A DNA stretch of 64,000 nucleotides, from contig DAIDMK010000003.1 of NCBI GenBank assembly GCA_027449025.1, positions 62,001 to 126,000 on the forward strand. Direction: 5' to 3'. A program made the position numbers and the translations under genes. This DNA is from Lutibacter sp. Its GTDB lineage: Bacteria > Bacteroidota > Bacteroidia > Flavobacteriales > Flavobacteriaceae. Within the stretch, counting starts at the first letter, position 1. Every line of letters begins with the position of its first letter. Under the pieces are notes generated by a model that was not told where the DNA came from, made no database searches, and saw only the letters and a list, made by a program, of their open reading frames with translations. Below are positions 42,323 to 51,080 of this stretch, in pieces.

Positions 42323-43645
42323 TTACAGTTCAAATCCCAATTGTACGTTTAATTTTTTAGCAATTATTTTTGTGATTAAAGTTTTTAACTGTGGAATTTT
42401 AATTTTTTCAACCACATCATTGGCAAAGGCATAAAGCAATAAAGCTTTGGCTTCTTTTTTAGGAATTCCTCTTGATTGCATATAAAACAATGCACTTTCA
42501 TCCAATTGTCCAATTGTACAGCCGTGAGAGCATTTTACATCATCGGCAAAAATTTCCAACTGTGGTTTTGAATTTATAGTTGCACCATCATCAATTAAAA
42601 TGGAATTGTTTTGCTGAAAAGCATTCGTTTTTTGGGCTGCTTGACGCACAATTACTTTTCCGTTAAAAACGCCAACAGATTTATCGGCATAAATGCCTTT
42701 GTATAATTCGTGACTTTCGCAATTTGGCGATTTATGATCTACAAGCGTGTGGTTGTCAACGTGTTGTTTGTCATTAAGTACCGAAATTCCGTTGAGGTTG
42801 GATGTGATATTTTCTCCTTCGTGATAGAATTCCAAATTGTTTCTGGTAATTTTCCCGCCAAATGACAAGGTATTCACCGTTGCCACACTTTGTTGTTTTT
42901 GCGTAATAAAAGTACTGTCGATTAAAGATGATTCATTGCTGTCATTTTGAATTTTATAATAATCAACAATCGCTCTTTTATGAACAAATATTTCAGTAAC
43001 AGAATTTGTTAAAGTCGTGTTTTTTGATAAATTTTGATGACGTTCAATAATTTGAACGTGTGAATTTTCACCAACCACAACTAAATTTCTTGGCTGTAGC
43101 AACACTTCTTTTTCGCTTCCTGTTGAAAAATTAATGATTTGAATCGGTTTGTGAACAATCATGTTTTTTGGAATATTGATGAAAGCACCTTCTTTGACAA
43201 AAGCGGTATTCAATTCCGATAAACTGTTTTTTTTGTTGGAGATGGTATTTAAATAATTGTCGATGACCATTTTATATTTCGGTCTTGCCAACGCGGAAGA
43301 TAATACACAAATATCACAGTCCTCATGCGTAGTTTCCGACAGAAATGAATTGAATTGACCATCAACAAAAATTAAGTTATAAGAATCAATATCATTGATT
43401 AAATAATCTTTTATATTTTTATATCCAACCGATTTTTCAGCGTTTGGAAAAAGGCTAAAATCTTCTTTAAGTATTGGTTTTAGGCTTGTATATTTCCAAT
43501 CTTCATCTTTTTTTGTCGGAAAACCCTCTTTTTCAAAATTATGAATGGCATTTAACCGAATGGCATGTACCGTTGAATCAAGGTCTATATTTCCTTTGTT
43601 TTCAAAAGCCAAAAATGAAGAAACTAATTTCTCTTTTAATTCCAT
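42323..43645 (-). CDS. sufD: Fe-S cluster assembly protein SufD
   Basis: 440-residue member of the SufB/SufD family. Middle and end segments EFYHEGENITSNLNGISVL, FADDVKCSHGCTIGQLDESA and YMQSRGIPKKEAKALLLYAF are typical of SufD. With SufB and SufC it forms the SufBC2D scaffold in the cytoplasm that builds Fe-S clusters from the sulfur given by SufS. It is the last gene before the terminator at 42257. In relatives sufS follows; here it is far away. Confidence 0.95.
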   Translation of the reverse strand: MELKEKLVSSFLAFENKGNIDLDSTVHAIRLNAIHNFEKEGFPTKKDEDWKYTSLKPILKEDFSLFPNAEKSVGYKNIKDYLINDIDSYNLIFVDGQFNSFLSETTHEDCDICVLSSALARPKYKMVIDNYLNTISNKKNSLSELNTAFVKEGAFINIPKNMIVHKPIQIINFSTGSEKEVLLQPRNLVVVGENSHVQIIERHQNLSKNTTLTNSVTEIFVHKRAIVDYYKIQNDSNESSLIDSTFITQKQQSVATVNTLSFGGKITRNNLEFYHEGENITSNLNGISVLNDKQHVDNHTLVDHKSPNCESHELYKGIYADKSVGVFNGKVIVRQAAQKTNAFQQNNSILIDDGATINSKPQLEIFADDVKCSHGCTIGQLDESALFYMQSRGIPKKEAKALLLYAFANDVVEKIKIPQLKTLITKIIAKKLNVQLGFEL

Positions 43646-43885
43646 TGTTTTTAATGTTAATTGTTTCAGGTTTAAAGTTTTAGGTTTCAGGTTTCAGGTT
43701 TCATGTTTTATTCTTGAGTCCACTCTGATAACTCCAACATTTAATTTTCAACAACTTTTTACTCCTACCCTAAAGGGGTAAGTTACTGAAAATCAAGCTC
43801 CCCTTAGGGATGGAGAAAGCTGATTTTTAGCATTAGTAGCTGTTCGGAGTGGACTCATTCTTTAAACTTGAAACTATTTATAATT
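43646..43885. repeat. Short direct and inverted repeats between sufC and sufD
   Basis: TTTCAGGTTTCAGGTTTC-type direct repeats (43662-43705) are followed by an imperfect inverted pair (CCCTAAAGGGGTAAG and CTCCCCTTAGGG, 43769-43810). No coding potential. This is usual mobile-like filler of flavobacterial intergenic DNA. Confidence 0.45.
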
Positions 43886-44623
43886 TTATTTTAACCAGTC
43901 GTAACCTTTTTCTTCAAGTTCGTGAGCCAGCTCTTTTCCGCCTGATTTCACTATTTTTCCGTTGTACAACACATGAACAAAATCTGGAACGATATAATCT
44001 AATAAACGTTGGTAATGCGTGATTAATAATACGGCGTTTTTTTCGCTTTTTATTTTGTTTACACCATTTGCCACAACTTTTAGCGCATCAATGTCTAAGC
44101 CGGAATCTGTTTCATCCAAAATAGCCAATTGTGGTTCCAACATCGCCATTTGGAATATTTCATTTCGTTTTTTCTCGCCACCAGAAAATCCTTCATTTAA
44201 AGAACGCGACAAGAATTTACGGTCTATTTCCAATAAATCTGCTTTTTCCCGAATCAATTGCAACATTTCTTTTGCGGGCAATTCTGCCATTCCTTGGGCT
44301 TTACGCGTTTCGTTAATGGCTGTTTTGATAAAGTTGGTAACAGTTACGCCAGGAATTTCAACAGGATATTGAAATGATAAAAAGATACCTTTATGCGCTC
44401 TAACTTCAGGGGCTAATTCGGACAAATCTTCATCATTTAAAACGACGGATCCTTCGGTAACCTCAAAATCTTCTTTTCCTGCTATAACAGAAGCGAGGGT
44501 ACTTTTTCCTGAACCGTTTGGTCCCATAATTGCATGAACTTCACCTGCTTTTATGTCGAGATTTATCCCTTTTAAAATCTCTTTGCCATTGATATTGGCG
44601 TGTAAATTATTTACTTTTAACAT
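43886..44623 (-). CDS. sufC: Fe-S cluster assembly ATPase SufC
   Basis: 245-residue ABC-type ATPase with Walker A GPNGSGKSTL, the SufC-type signature FSGGEKKRNEIFQMAML, Walker B AILDETDSGLDID and the His switch in LLITHYQRLL. It energises the SufBC2D scaffold. It is separated from sufB by 263 bases that hold repeats and a possible gene remnant. Confidence 0.96.
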   Translation of the reverse strand: MLKVNNLHANINGKEILKGINLDIKAGEVHAIMGPNGSGKSTLASVIAGKEDFEVTEGSVVLNDEDLSELAPEVRAHKGIFLSFQYPVEIPGVTVTNFIKTAINETRKAQGMAELPAKEMLQLIREKADLLEIDRKFLSRSLNEGFSGGEKKRNEIFQMAMLEPQLAILDETDSGLDIDALKVVANGVNKIKSEKNAVLLITHYQRLLDYIVPDFVHVLYNGKIVKSGGKELAHELEEKGYDWLK

Positions 44624-44638
44624 AATTAATTTGAAAAT

Positions 44639-44669
44639 TTGAAAAATTTGAAAATTTGAAAATTAAAAA
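44639..44669. repeat. Tandem AAATTTGAAA repeats
   Basis: AATTTGAAAA repeated about four times between sufC and sufB. Related AAATTTTCAAATT copies occur at 44855-44887. Confidence 0.6.
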
Positions 44670-44719
44670 AAACTTTGATAACTAAAGAATTTTCATATTA
44701 TAAAACTTTAAATCTATCT

Positions 44720-44840
44720 CTTTATTTTTGTTTTGATGTTATTATTATTTTATTGACTACTCTTGAAATGTTATTTACCTGTTCTAATAATTCTTCAACA
44801 TTGGGATAATTCTTTGAATTTTTATAATGTTTTAGTCAAT
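44720..44840 (-). pseudogene. Possible remnant of a four-helix-bundle protein gene
   Basis: The minus strand reads NSKNYPNVEELLEQVNNISR then VVNKIIITSKQK and a stop, which resembles the C-terminal helix of the small four-helix-bundle proteins that often sit between sufB and sufC in flavobacteria. The rest of such a gene is missing. Recognition is weak. Confidence 0.3.
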
Positions 44841-44886
44841 TATTGACAAATTCATTTTCAAATTTTCAAATTACCTCATTTTCAAA

Positions 44887-46335
44887 TTATCCTACAGACC
44901 CTTCCAAACTGATTTCCAGTAATTTTTGTGCTTCCACAGCAAATTCCATCGGTAACTTATTAAGAACTTCTTTCCCAAATCCGTTTACGATTAATGCTAT
45001 GGCTTTTTCGGTGTTGATACCGCGTTGGTTACAGTAAAACAATTGATCTTCCCCAATTTTACTTGTGGTGGCTTCGTGCTCTATTTGAGCCGATTTGTTT
45101 TTTGCTTCAATATAAGGAAACGTGTGTGCGCCACATTTGTCGCCCATCAATAAAGAGTCACATTGCGAAAAATTTCTCGCATTGTTGGCTCTAGGACTAA
45201 TTTGTACCAAACCTCGATAGGAATTTTGTGAGTGACCAGCGGAAATTCCTTTTGATATAATGGTACTTTTGGTATTACTTCCTAAATGAATCATTTTTGT
45301 GCCGGTATCAGCTTGCTGGTAGTTGTTGGTTACTGCAATAGAATAAAATTCACCAACTGCGTTATCGCCTTTTAAGATGCAACTTGGATATTTCCAGGTA
45401 ATGGCACTCCCAGTTTCTACTTGTGTCCATGAAATTTTTGCGTTTTTTTCGCACAATCCACGTTTGGTCACAAAATTAAAAACACCGCCTTTTCCTTCTT
45501 TATCTCCAGGAAACCAGTTTTGAACTGTTGAATATTTTATTTCGGCATCATCTAAAGCTATTAATTCAACAACAGCAGCGTGTAACTGATTTTCATCACG
45601 CGTTGGCGCCGTGCATCCTTCTAAATAACTTACATAACTGCCTTCATCTGCAATTAATAAGGTGCGTTCAAATTGTCCAGTTCCTCCTTCGTTGATTCGA
45701 AAGTAGGTTGATAATTCCATCGGACAAGTAACACCTTTAGGAATATAACAAAACGAACCATCAGAAAAAACTGCCGAATTTAAAGCCGCATAAAAATTAT
45801 CGGTTTTGGGAACAATACTTCCCATATATTTTTTAACCAATTCAGGATGATTTTGAATGGCTTCAGAAATCGGGCAGAAAATAATGCCTTTTTCGTTTAA
45901 TGTTTTTTTGAAAGTAGTTGCTACAGAAACAGAGTCCATTACAATATCAACAGCCACATTGGACAATCGTTTTTGTTCACCTACTGAAATGCCCAGTTTT
46001 TCGAAAGTTTTCAATAATTCAGGGTCAACTTCATCCAAACTGTTCAATTTTGGCTTTTGTTTTGGCGCAGCATAGTAGCTGATATCTTGAAATGAAGGTT
46101 TTTTATAACGTATATTTGCCCATTCAGGTTCTGTCATTTCTTTCCAAATACGAAAAGCATCCAAGCGCCAATCGGTCATCCACGCTGGCTCATTTTTCTT
46201 TTTGGAAATGGCAATAACAACGTCTTCATTTAAACCTACAGGAAACTTATCGGATTCAATATCTGTATAAAAACCGTATTCGTACTCTTTGGTTTCGAGT
46301 TCTTTTTTTAAATCGTCTTCAGTAAATTTGCTCAT
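44887..46335 (-). CDS. sufB: Fe-S cluster assembly protein SufB
   Basis: 482-residue scaffold with the SufB landmarks: [61 protein letters not shown], and near the end [26 protein letters not shown] plus FYCNQRGI. Each is quoted only in part here. It is the core of SufBC2D. The 70 bases upstream lead to the HesB/IscA-like gene on the same strand, so the order is sufA-like, sufB, sufC, sufD. Confidence 0.97.
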   Translation of the reverse strand: MSKFTEDDLKKELETKEYEYGFYTDIESDKFPVGLNEDVVIAISKKKNEPAWMTDWRLDAFRIWKEMTEPEWANIRYKKPSFQDISYYAAPKQKPKLNSLDEVDPELLKTFEKLGISVGEQKRLSNVAVDIVMDSVSVATTFKKTLNEKGIIFCPISEAIQNHPELVKKYMGSIVPKTDNFYAALNSAVFSDGSFCYIPKGVTCPMELSTYFRINEGGTGQFERTLLIADEGSYVSYLEGCTAPTRDENQLHAAVVELIALDDAEIKYSTVQNWFPGDKEGKGGVFNFVTKRGLCEKNAKISWTQVETGSAITWKYPSCILKGDNAVGEFYSIAVTNNYQQADTGTKMIHLGSNTKSTIISKGISAGHSQNSYRGLVQISPRANNARNFSQCDSLLMGDKCGAHTFPYIEAKNKSAQIEHEATTSKIGEDQLFYCNQRGINTEKAIALIVNGFGKEVLNKLPMEFAVEAQKLLEISLEGSVG

Positions 46336-46405
46336 TTTTTTAATTTTTAATTGAAAGATGAATACTTTTAGCTATTCATTTTTCAAACTTTCAATTTTTG
46401 AATTT

Positions 46406-46735
46406 TTATAGTGAAAATGATTCACCACACCCGCAAGTTCTTTGGGCATTCGGATTTTTAAAAACAAATCCAGTTCCTTTTAAACCGCCTGAATATTCTA
46501 AAGTCGTTCCTATTAGATATAAAAAGCTTTTTTTATCTACAATAATTTTTACGCCATTGTCTTCAAAAACCTTGTCGCCTTCAATTTGCTCTTTGTCAAA
46601 TTTTAGGTCATAAGAAAGTCCGGAACAGCCGCCACTTTTTACCCCAACTCTAATGTAGTCATTTTCAGGGTTAAAGCCGTCGTCATTCATAAGCTCAACA
46701 ACTTTCTTTTTCGCTATGTCTGAAACTTTTATCAT
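46406..46735 (-). CDS. HesB/IscA-family Fe-S carrier (SufA-like)
   Basis: 109 residues from ATG 46735 (MIKVSDIAKKKVVEL). The upstream extension of the open frame overlaps the thiL promoter area and looks non-coding. Three Cys ligands are visible: GGCSGLSYDL and TCGCGESF at the end. A-type carriers accept clusters from SufBCD and pass them to target proteins. First gene of the suf group here; divergent from thiL across 127 bases. Confidence 0.9.
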   Translation of the reverse strand: MIKVSDIAKKKVVELMNDDGFNPENDYIRVGVKSGGCSGLSYDLKFDKEQIEGDKVFEDNGVKIIVDKKSFLYLIGTTLEYSGGLKGTGFVFKNPNAQRTCGCGESFSL

Positions 46736-46850
46736 ATCGCTTAAATAGATTAATTCTAAATAAGTGCAAATATAAGCACAAATTATGGTTTTTAAAACCT
46801 TTTTTGTGTGAATAAATTTAATAGTGTTATAGTTGTTGCATGTAAACATT

Positions 46851-46858
46851 TATCTTTG
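46851..46858 (+). promoter_or_regulatory. Promoter -7 element (TATCTTTG) for thiL
   Basis: Perfect TAnnTTTG match, only four bases before the thiL ATG at 46863, with a TTG 15 bases upstream of it. If real, the transcript would begin at or next to the start codon. Confidence 0.45.
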
Positions 46859-46862
46859 CCAA

Positions 46863-47912
46863 ATGATAGAAGATAAAAACGAAACGCGAACAAGCTTGTC
46901 TGAACTAGGAGAATTCGGATTGATAAACCACCTCACGCAAGTATTTGATATTCAACATAAAAGTACTATAAAAGGTGTGGGTGATGATGCGGCAGTTTTG
47001 GAAATAAAGGACAAAAATATTTTGGTGACAACCGATTTGCTACTCGAAGGTGTACATTTCGATTTAAGTTATATGCCTTTAAAACACTTAGGGTATAAAG
47101 CAGTTGTTGTAAACTTATCCGATATTTATGCCATGAACGGGATTGCGACCCAAATTACGGTTTCAATCGCCGTTTCAAACCGATTTCCTTTGGAAGCTGT
47201 TGAAGAATTGTATGCCGGAATTCATTTGGCATGTAAAACCTATGGGGTTGATTTGATTGGTGGTGATACCACTTCATCAACCAAAGGATTGCTGATTAGC
47301 ATTACCGCCATCGGCGAAGCAAAAAATGAAAACATTGTATATAGAAATACCGCAAAACAAAATGACTTGTTGGTGGTAACAGGTGATTTAGGTGCGGCAT
47401 ATTTAGGATTACAAGTGTTGGAACGTGAAAAAAGAGTTTTTGAAGTTGATCCAAATTCGCAACCCGATTTAACCAATTATACCTATTTAATAGAAAAACA
47501 GTTAAAACCCGAAGCCAGAAAAGATATCGTTGAATTATTAGCGGCATTGGATGTGAAACCAACGGCGATGATCGATATTTCCGACGGACTTTCTTCAGAA
47601 ATATTACACATTTGTTCGCAATCGAAAGTAGGGTGCGATTTATACGAGGAAAAAATTCCGTTAGATCCACAGGTAATTTCAACCTGTGAAGAATTCGATT
47701 TAAACAGCACCACAATCGCTTTAAGCGGCGGCGAAGATTATGAATTGTTGTTTACCATGTCTCAAAGCGATTTTCCTAAAATTAAAGGGAATCCGCATTT
47801 AACCATCATTGGGCATATTACCGATGAAAGTAAGGGCGTAAATTTAGTAACTCGTGCCGGACAACAAATAAAATTAACCGCTCAAGGCTGGAATGCCCTG
47901 TTGAAGAAGTAG
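46863..47912 (+). CDS. thiL: Thiamine-monophosphate kinase
   Basis: 349 residues from ATG 46863 (MIEDKNETRTSLSELGEFGL). ThiL phosphorylates thiamine monophosphate to the active cofactor TPP. Landmarks: KGVGDDAAVLE near residue 42, VTTDLLLEGVHFD, GGDTTSS, VTGDLGAAYLG, DISDGLSSEI and SGGEDYELLFT. The start is chosen over an in-frame ATG ten codons upstream that would lie before the -7 element. Followed by a strong terminator shared with glnS. Confidence 0.92.
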   Translation: MIEDKNETRTSLSELGEFGLINHLTQVFDIQHKSTIKGVGDDAAVLEIKDKNILVTTDLLLEGVHFDLSYMPLKHLGYKAVVVNLSDIYAMNGIATQITVSIAVSNRFPLEAVEELYAGIHLACKTYGVDLIGGDTTSSTKGLLISITAIGEAKNENIVYRNTAKQNDLLVVTGDLGAAYLGLQVLEREKRVFEVDPNSQPDLTNYTYLIEKQLKPEARKDIVELLAALDVKPTAMIDISDGLSSEILHICSQSKVGCDLYEEKIPLDPQVISTCEEFDLNSTTIALSGGEDYELLFTMSQSDFPKIKGNPHLTIIGHITDESKGVNLVTRAGQQIKLTAQGWNALLKK

Positions 47913-48015
47913 TTTGCTATATTATTGCTAGGAAAAACGATCTTGACGCCTAAACTTTAGGTTTTAAATTCGATTTTATAGAAGCTTTTTCAGAGCATAT
48001 TACCTTTACCTAATT

Positions 48016-48051
48016 AAACAAAAAACGCCTTTTAAAAGGCGCTTTTTGTTT
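48016..48051. terminator. Bidirectional terminator between thiL and glnS
   Basis: AAACAAAAAACGCCTTTT and AAAAGGCGCTTTTTGTTT are near-perfect complements, giving a stem with A and U flanks on both sides. It lies between two convergent genes. Confidence 0.8.
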
Positions 48052-48069
48052 AATATAATTTCATAAAAT

Positions 48070-49749
48070 CTAGCCACTCATTTTAGTCCAGCTGTCTCTT
48101 AGCGGTACCGTTCTGTTAAAAACCAAATGCGTTTTGGTGGTATCTTTATCAACACAAAAATAGCCCAACCGCTGAAACTGGAATCGGTCCAAAATGTTCG
48201 CTTCTTTTAAACTTGGCTCTACAAAAGCCGCTATAATTTTTAAGGAATCAGGATTTAAAAAGTCTTTAAAATCTTTGTCTTTTTGGCTGTCTGGTGCTTC
48301 TTCGGTAAACAATCGGTCGTAAAGCCTCACTTCCGCTTTTACGGCGTGTTTAATGGAAACCCAATGCAAGGTTCCTTTCACTTTGCGTTGACTTGCCTCT
48401 GTACCGCTTCCGCTCAAACTATCGGTATCATAGGTACAGTGAATTTCGGTGATTTCCCCGTTTTCATCTTTCACTACCGATTCACCTTTAATAATATAGG
48501 CGTTTTTTAAACGCACTTCTTTTCCTATGGAAAGTCTAAAGAATTTTTTATTGGCTTCTTCTTTAAAATCTTCTTTTTCAATATAAATTTCACGGCTGAA
48601 AGGTACTTTTCTAGAACCGGCACTTTCATCTTCCTGATTATTTTCTGCCGTCAACCACTCTTCTTTATCTTCGGGATAATTGGTAATCACCAATTTAATC
48701 GGATTTAAAACTGCCATAACACGTGGCGCAGTTTTGTTTAAATCGTCTTTAATGCAATATTCCAATAAAGCCACATCCGTTACGTTATCACGTTTGGAAA
48801 TACCTGCCGTTTCACTAAAAGTTCTGATAGATTCGGGTGTATAACCTCTTCTACGCAAACCCGAAATGGTTGGCATTCTAGGATCATCCCAACCCGATAC
48901 TATTTTTTCTTCAACCAATTGCAGCAATTTGCGTTTGCTCATCACGGTATAACTTAAATTTCTTCGCGCAAATTCACGTTGTTTCGGACGTAATTTTGAA
49001 AAATCGTAAACCTGGTCAACATACCAGTCATACAAATCCCGGTGACTTTTAAACTCAAGCGTACAAATAGAATGGGAAATTTGCTCCAAATAATCGCTTT
49101 CTCCATGTGTCCAGTCGTACATCGGATAAATGCACCAATCATTTCCTGTTCTGTGGTGGTGTCTTTTTAAAATCCTGTACATAATTGGGTCGCGCATATG
49201 CATATTCACGTGCTTCATGTCAATTTTTGCACGCAAAACATGAGAGCCTTCCTCTAATTCGCAATTTTTCATCTTAGCAAACAGCGCTAAATTTTCTTCA
49301 ACAGTGCTGTTTCGGTTCGGACTGTCGGTTCCGGGTTCGGTTGGTGTTCCTTTTTGCAAAGCCATTTGTTCCGATGATTGGTTATCAACATAGGCTTTAT
49401 TGTCTTTTATCATTTGAACCGCCCAATCGTACAATTGCTGAAAATAGTCTGATGAATACAATTCTTTGTCCCATTTAAAACCAAGCCATTGCACGTCATA
49501 TTTTATGGAATCTACATATTCCTGTTCTTCCTTTGCCGGATTCGTATCGTCAAAACGCAGATTCACCGGCGCATTGTATCGCAAACCCAAACCAAAATTC
49601 AAACAAATGGAAGCCGCGTGGCCAATGTGTAAATAACCGTTAGGCTCCGGCGGAAATCTAAAACGTAATTTATCTTTTGTCAAACCATTTGCCAAATCAT
49701 CTTCAATAATTTGCTCAATAAAATTCAGCGATTTTTTTTCTTCACTCAT
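48070..49749 (-). CDS. glnS: Glutaminyl-tRNA synthetase
   Basis: 559 residues from ATG 49749 (MSEEKKSLNFIEQIIEDDL); the open frame continues 27 codons upstream without support. Class I signature HIGH at His41-Ile-Gly-His44 in PPEPNGYLHIGHA, and the KMSKS loop as VMSKRKL near residue 270. The C-terminal beta-barrel anticodon domain is complete; there is no YqeY-type extension. Its length is close to that of E. coli GlnS. Confidence 0.96.
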   Translation of the reverse strand: MSEEKKSLNFIEQIIEDDLANGLTKDKLRFRFPPEPNGYLHIGHAASICLNFGLGLRYNAPVNLRFDDTNPAKEEQEYVDSIKYDVQWLGFKWDKELYSSDYFQQLYDWAVQMIKDNKAYVDNQSSEQMALQKGTPTEPGTDSPNRNSTVEENLALFAKMKNCELEEGSHVLRAKIDMKHVNMHMRDPIMYRILKRHHHRTGNDWCIYPMYDWTHGESDYLEQISHSICTLEFKSHRDLYDWYVDQVYDFSKLRPKQREFARRNLSYTVMSKRKLLQLVEEKIVSGWDDPRMPTISGLRRRGYTPESIRTFSETAGISKRDNVTDVALLEYCIKDDLNKTAPRVMAVLNPIKLVITNYPEDKEEWLTAENNQEDESAGSRKVPFSREIYIEKEDFKEEANKKFFRLSIGKEVRLKNAYIIKGESVVKDENGEITEIHCTYDTDSLSGSGTEASQRKVKGTLHWVSIKHAVKAEVRLYDRLFTEEAPDSQKDKDFKDFLNPDSLKIIAAFVEPSLKEANILDRFQFQRLGYFCVDKDTTKTHLVFNRTVPLRDSWTKMSG

Positions 49750-49870
49750 AATAGCATCAAACTTATAAGCTACAAAATTATTGATTTTTTTTGGCAATGC
49801 AACTACAAAATGATACCGCATATTGAACAAAGGATGAAAGGCAGTCTTTTTTGTTGGGCCTACCTGCCTT

Positions 49871-49983
49871 TTTGTTGGGCGTTCCCCTCCGCCAACTGGC
49901 GGGGGGTCGGGCTTTCCACTGCAAGTCCTCGCGCGCCCAAAAGCGCGACTGTGGGCTTTCCGTTTTAATCCCTAACGCAGCCT
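49871..49983. repeat. GC-rich flavobacterial intergenic repeat
   Basis: A block of far higher GC content than its surroundings, with GGGCGTTCCCCTCC, CCAACTGGCGGGGGGTCGGG, CGCGCGCCCAAAAGCGCG and GTGGGCTTTCC. It is internally self-complementary. I know this as a widely repeated element in Bacteroidota intergenic DNA; short relatives are at 7430-7446 and 50700-50755. Confidence 0.55.
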
Positions 49984-50065
49984 AAATTCCTGAATTAATA
50001 ATTAAGTTTTTATTACATTTAAATTTTTAAATTCCCCCTTCGGGGGTTAGGGGGCTTTTTCAGCT

Positions 50066-50073
50066 TATCTTTG
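50066..50073 (+). promoter_or_regulatory. Promoter -7 element (TATCTTTG) for folB
   Basis: Perfect TAnnTTTG match 16 bases before the folB ATG, predicting a leader of about ten bases. Confidence 0.42.
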
Positions 50074-50089
50074 CCTAAAGATTTTTGAA

Positions 50090-50446
50090 ATGGGAATAAT
50101 AAAATTAAAAAACATAAGAGTTTACGCTTATCATGGCTGTTTGCTTGAAGAAGGAAAAATCGGTTCTGAATATCGTGTGGATGTTTCTGTAAGGGCAAAC
50201 TTAAAACCGTCGGCAGAAAGCGATAACCTTACTGATACGGTAGATTATGTTCATTTAAACAAAATTGTGAAACAGGAAATGGCCATTCGTTCCAAATTGC
50301 TGGAAACGGTTGTAAAGCGTATTTTAGACAGAATTTTTCTGGAAATTCCTTTGGTTGAAGAAGCCGATGTTGCGGTTTCAAAAATAAATCCGCCCATTGG
50401 GGGAAATGTGGCGATGGTCACCGTTGAAATGTCGAAAATCCGATAG
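50090..50446 (+). CDS. folB: Dihydroneopterin aldolase
   Basis: 118 residues; FolB converts dihydroneopterin to hydroxymethyl-dihydropterin plus glycolaldehyde in folate synthesis. Landmarks: VYAYHGCLLEEGKIG near residues 12-26, YRVDVSV, LTDTVDYVHL and the conserved end KINPPIGGNVAMVTVEMSK. Gene stands alone after its own promoter; a perfect palindrome follows its stop. Confidence 0.91.
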   Translation: MGIIKLKNIRVYAYHGCLLEEGKIGSEYRVDVSVRANLKPSAESDNLTDTVDYVHLNKIVKQEMAIRSKLLETVVKRILDRIFLEIPLVEEADVAVSKINPPIGGNVAMVTVEMSKIR

Positions 50447-50449
50447 TAG

Positions 50450-50469
50450 GGACAAGTCGCGACTTGTCC
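50450..50469. repeat. Perfect 20-base palindrome after folB
   Basis: GGACAAGTCGCGACTTGTCC is fully self-complementary and starts three bases after the folB stop. There is no U tract, so it is more likely a known Bacteroidota palindromic repeat than a terminator, though it may protect the mRNA end. Confidence 0.8.
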
Positions 50470-50896
50470 GTACCGGAAAGTTGGAGAAGACGGAAGTCCG
50501 AAGTCAGAAGACGGAAGTTTACAAATTCCTCTGGAGTGGGGTTAGGGGTGTGTAAAAAAAACATAATAGGGAATAAAAACCGGTCAACACTAAATAGGGA
50601 AGTTCATTTAGGCAGTTGAAATTGTCCAAAGGTTGAAATTCGGAAAGTCCGAAGTCATCCTGCTGGAAGGTTTTTAATAATTAATTCAAAGCCTACCTGA
50701 AAGGAAACGCCCACCGAAGAGGTCGGCAAGCCCACCGAAAAGGCAGGCCCAAAATATAATTTAAAAACATCAAAATTAGCACGGCTAAAGCCTTAACTGC
50801 CAAAGCCACATTCAAAAATTGCATAAATTCAGCAGTACAACAATTACACGATTTAACAATTAACAATTAAACGTTTAAACAATTAAAAAAATTTCT

Positions 50897-50904
50897 TAAA
50901 TTTG
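50897..50904 (+). promoter_or_regulatory. Promoter -7 element (TAAATTTG) for tRNA-Cys
   Basis: TAnnTTTG match 13 bases upstream of the mature tRNA 5' end. Confidence 0.45.
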
Positions 50905-50916
50905 CAATCCGATAAT

Positions 50917-50987
50917 GGCGTTTTGGCCGAGTGGCTAGGCAGAGGTCTGCAAAACCTCGTACAGCGGTTCGAATCCGCTAGACGCCT
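50917..50987 (+). tRNA. tRNA-Cys (anticodon GCA)
   Basis: Cloverleaf: acceptor GGCGTTT pairs with AGACGCC; D-stem GCC/GGC; anticodon stem GAGGT/ACCTC around loop CTGCAAA with anticodon GCA; T-arm AGCGG-TTCGAAT-CCGCT. 71 bases including the discriminator T. The CCA end is not encoded. A hairpin terminator follows at once. Confidence 0.93.
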
Positions 50988-50991
50988 CTTC

Positions 50992-51020
50992 AAAAACCCG
51001 AGCAATTTGCTTGGGTTTTT
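50992..51020 (+). terminator. Terminator after tRNA-Cys
   Basis: AAAAACCCGAGCA and TGCTTGGGTTTTT form a stem with one mismatch and end in a T-run, five bases after the tRNA. Confidence 0.7.
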
Positions 51021-51056
51021 TGTTTTCTTTAACACCATGTAGCAAATAAATTCTTG

Positions 51057-51064
51057 TATCTTTG
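51057..51064 (+). promoter_or_regulatory. Promoter -7 element (TATCTTTG) for the MBL-fold gene
   Basis: Perfect TAnnTTTG match 17 bases before ATG 51081. It supports that start over the in-frame start at 51054, which would lie before it. Confidence 0.45.
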
Positions 51065-51080
51065 TGCTAAAGTTTTATTT

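Larger units (their letters stand above)
49750..50089. other. Intergenic region between glnS and folB
   Basis: A 340-base gap with no gene. It contains the GC-rich repeat (49871-49983), a CCCCCTTCGGGGG hairpin (50032-50046) and the folB promoter element at 50066-50073. Confidence 0.6.
50447..50916. other. Intergenic region between folB and tRNA-Cys
   Basis: A 470-base gap with no gene. It holds the palindrome at 50450-50469, runs of GGAAGTCCGAAGTCAGAAG-type repeats (50484-50520 and 50635-50660) and a degraded GC-rich repeat (50700-50755). Confidence 0.6.

Noticed and set aside
43662-43705. CRISPR-like array of TTTCAGG repeats
   Set aside because: Repeat units are only seven or so bases with no spacers; this is simple direct-repeat filler.
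46736-46849. N-terminal extension of the HesB/IscA-like protein
   Set aside because: The extra codons read as low-complexity Cys/Ile/Tyr-rich sequence and overlap the thiL promoter; the family starts at MIKVSD.
46736-46862. TPP riboswitch upstream of thiL
   Set aside because: The promoter element lies next to the start codon, so there is no leader long enough, and no conserved TPP-box sequence is seen.
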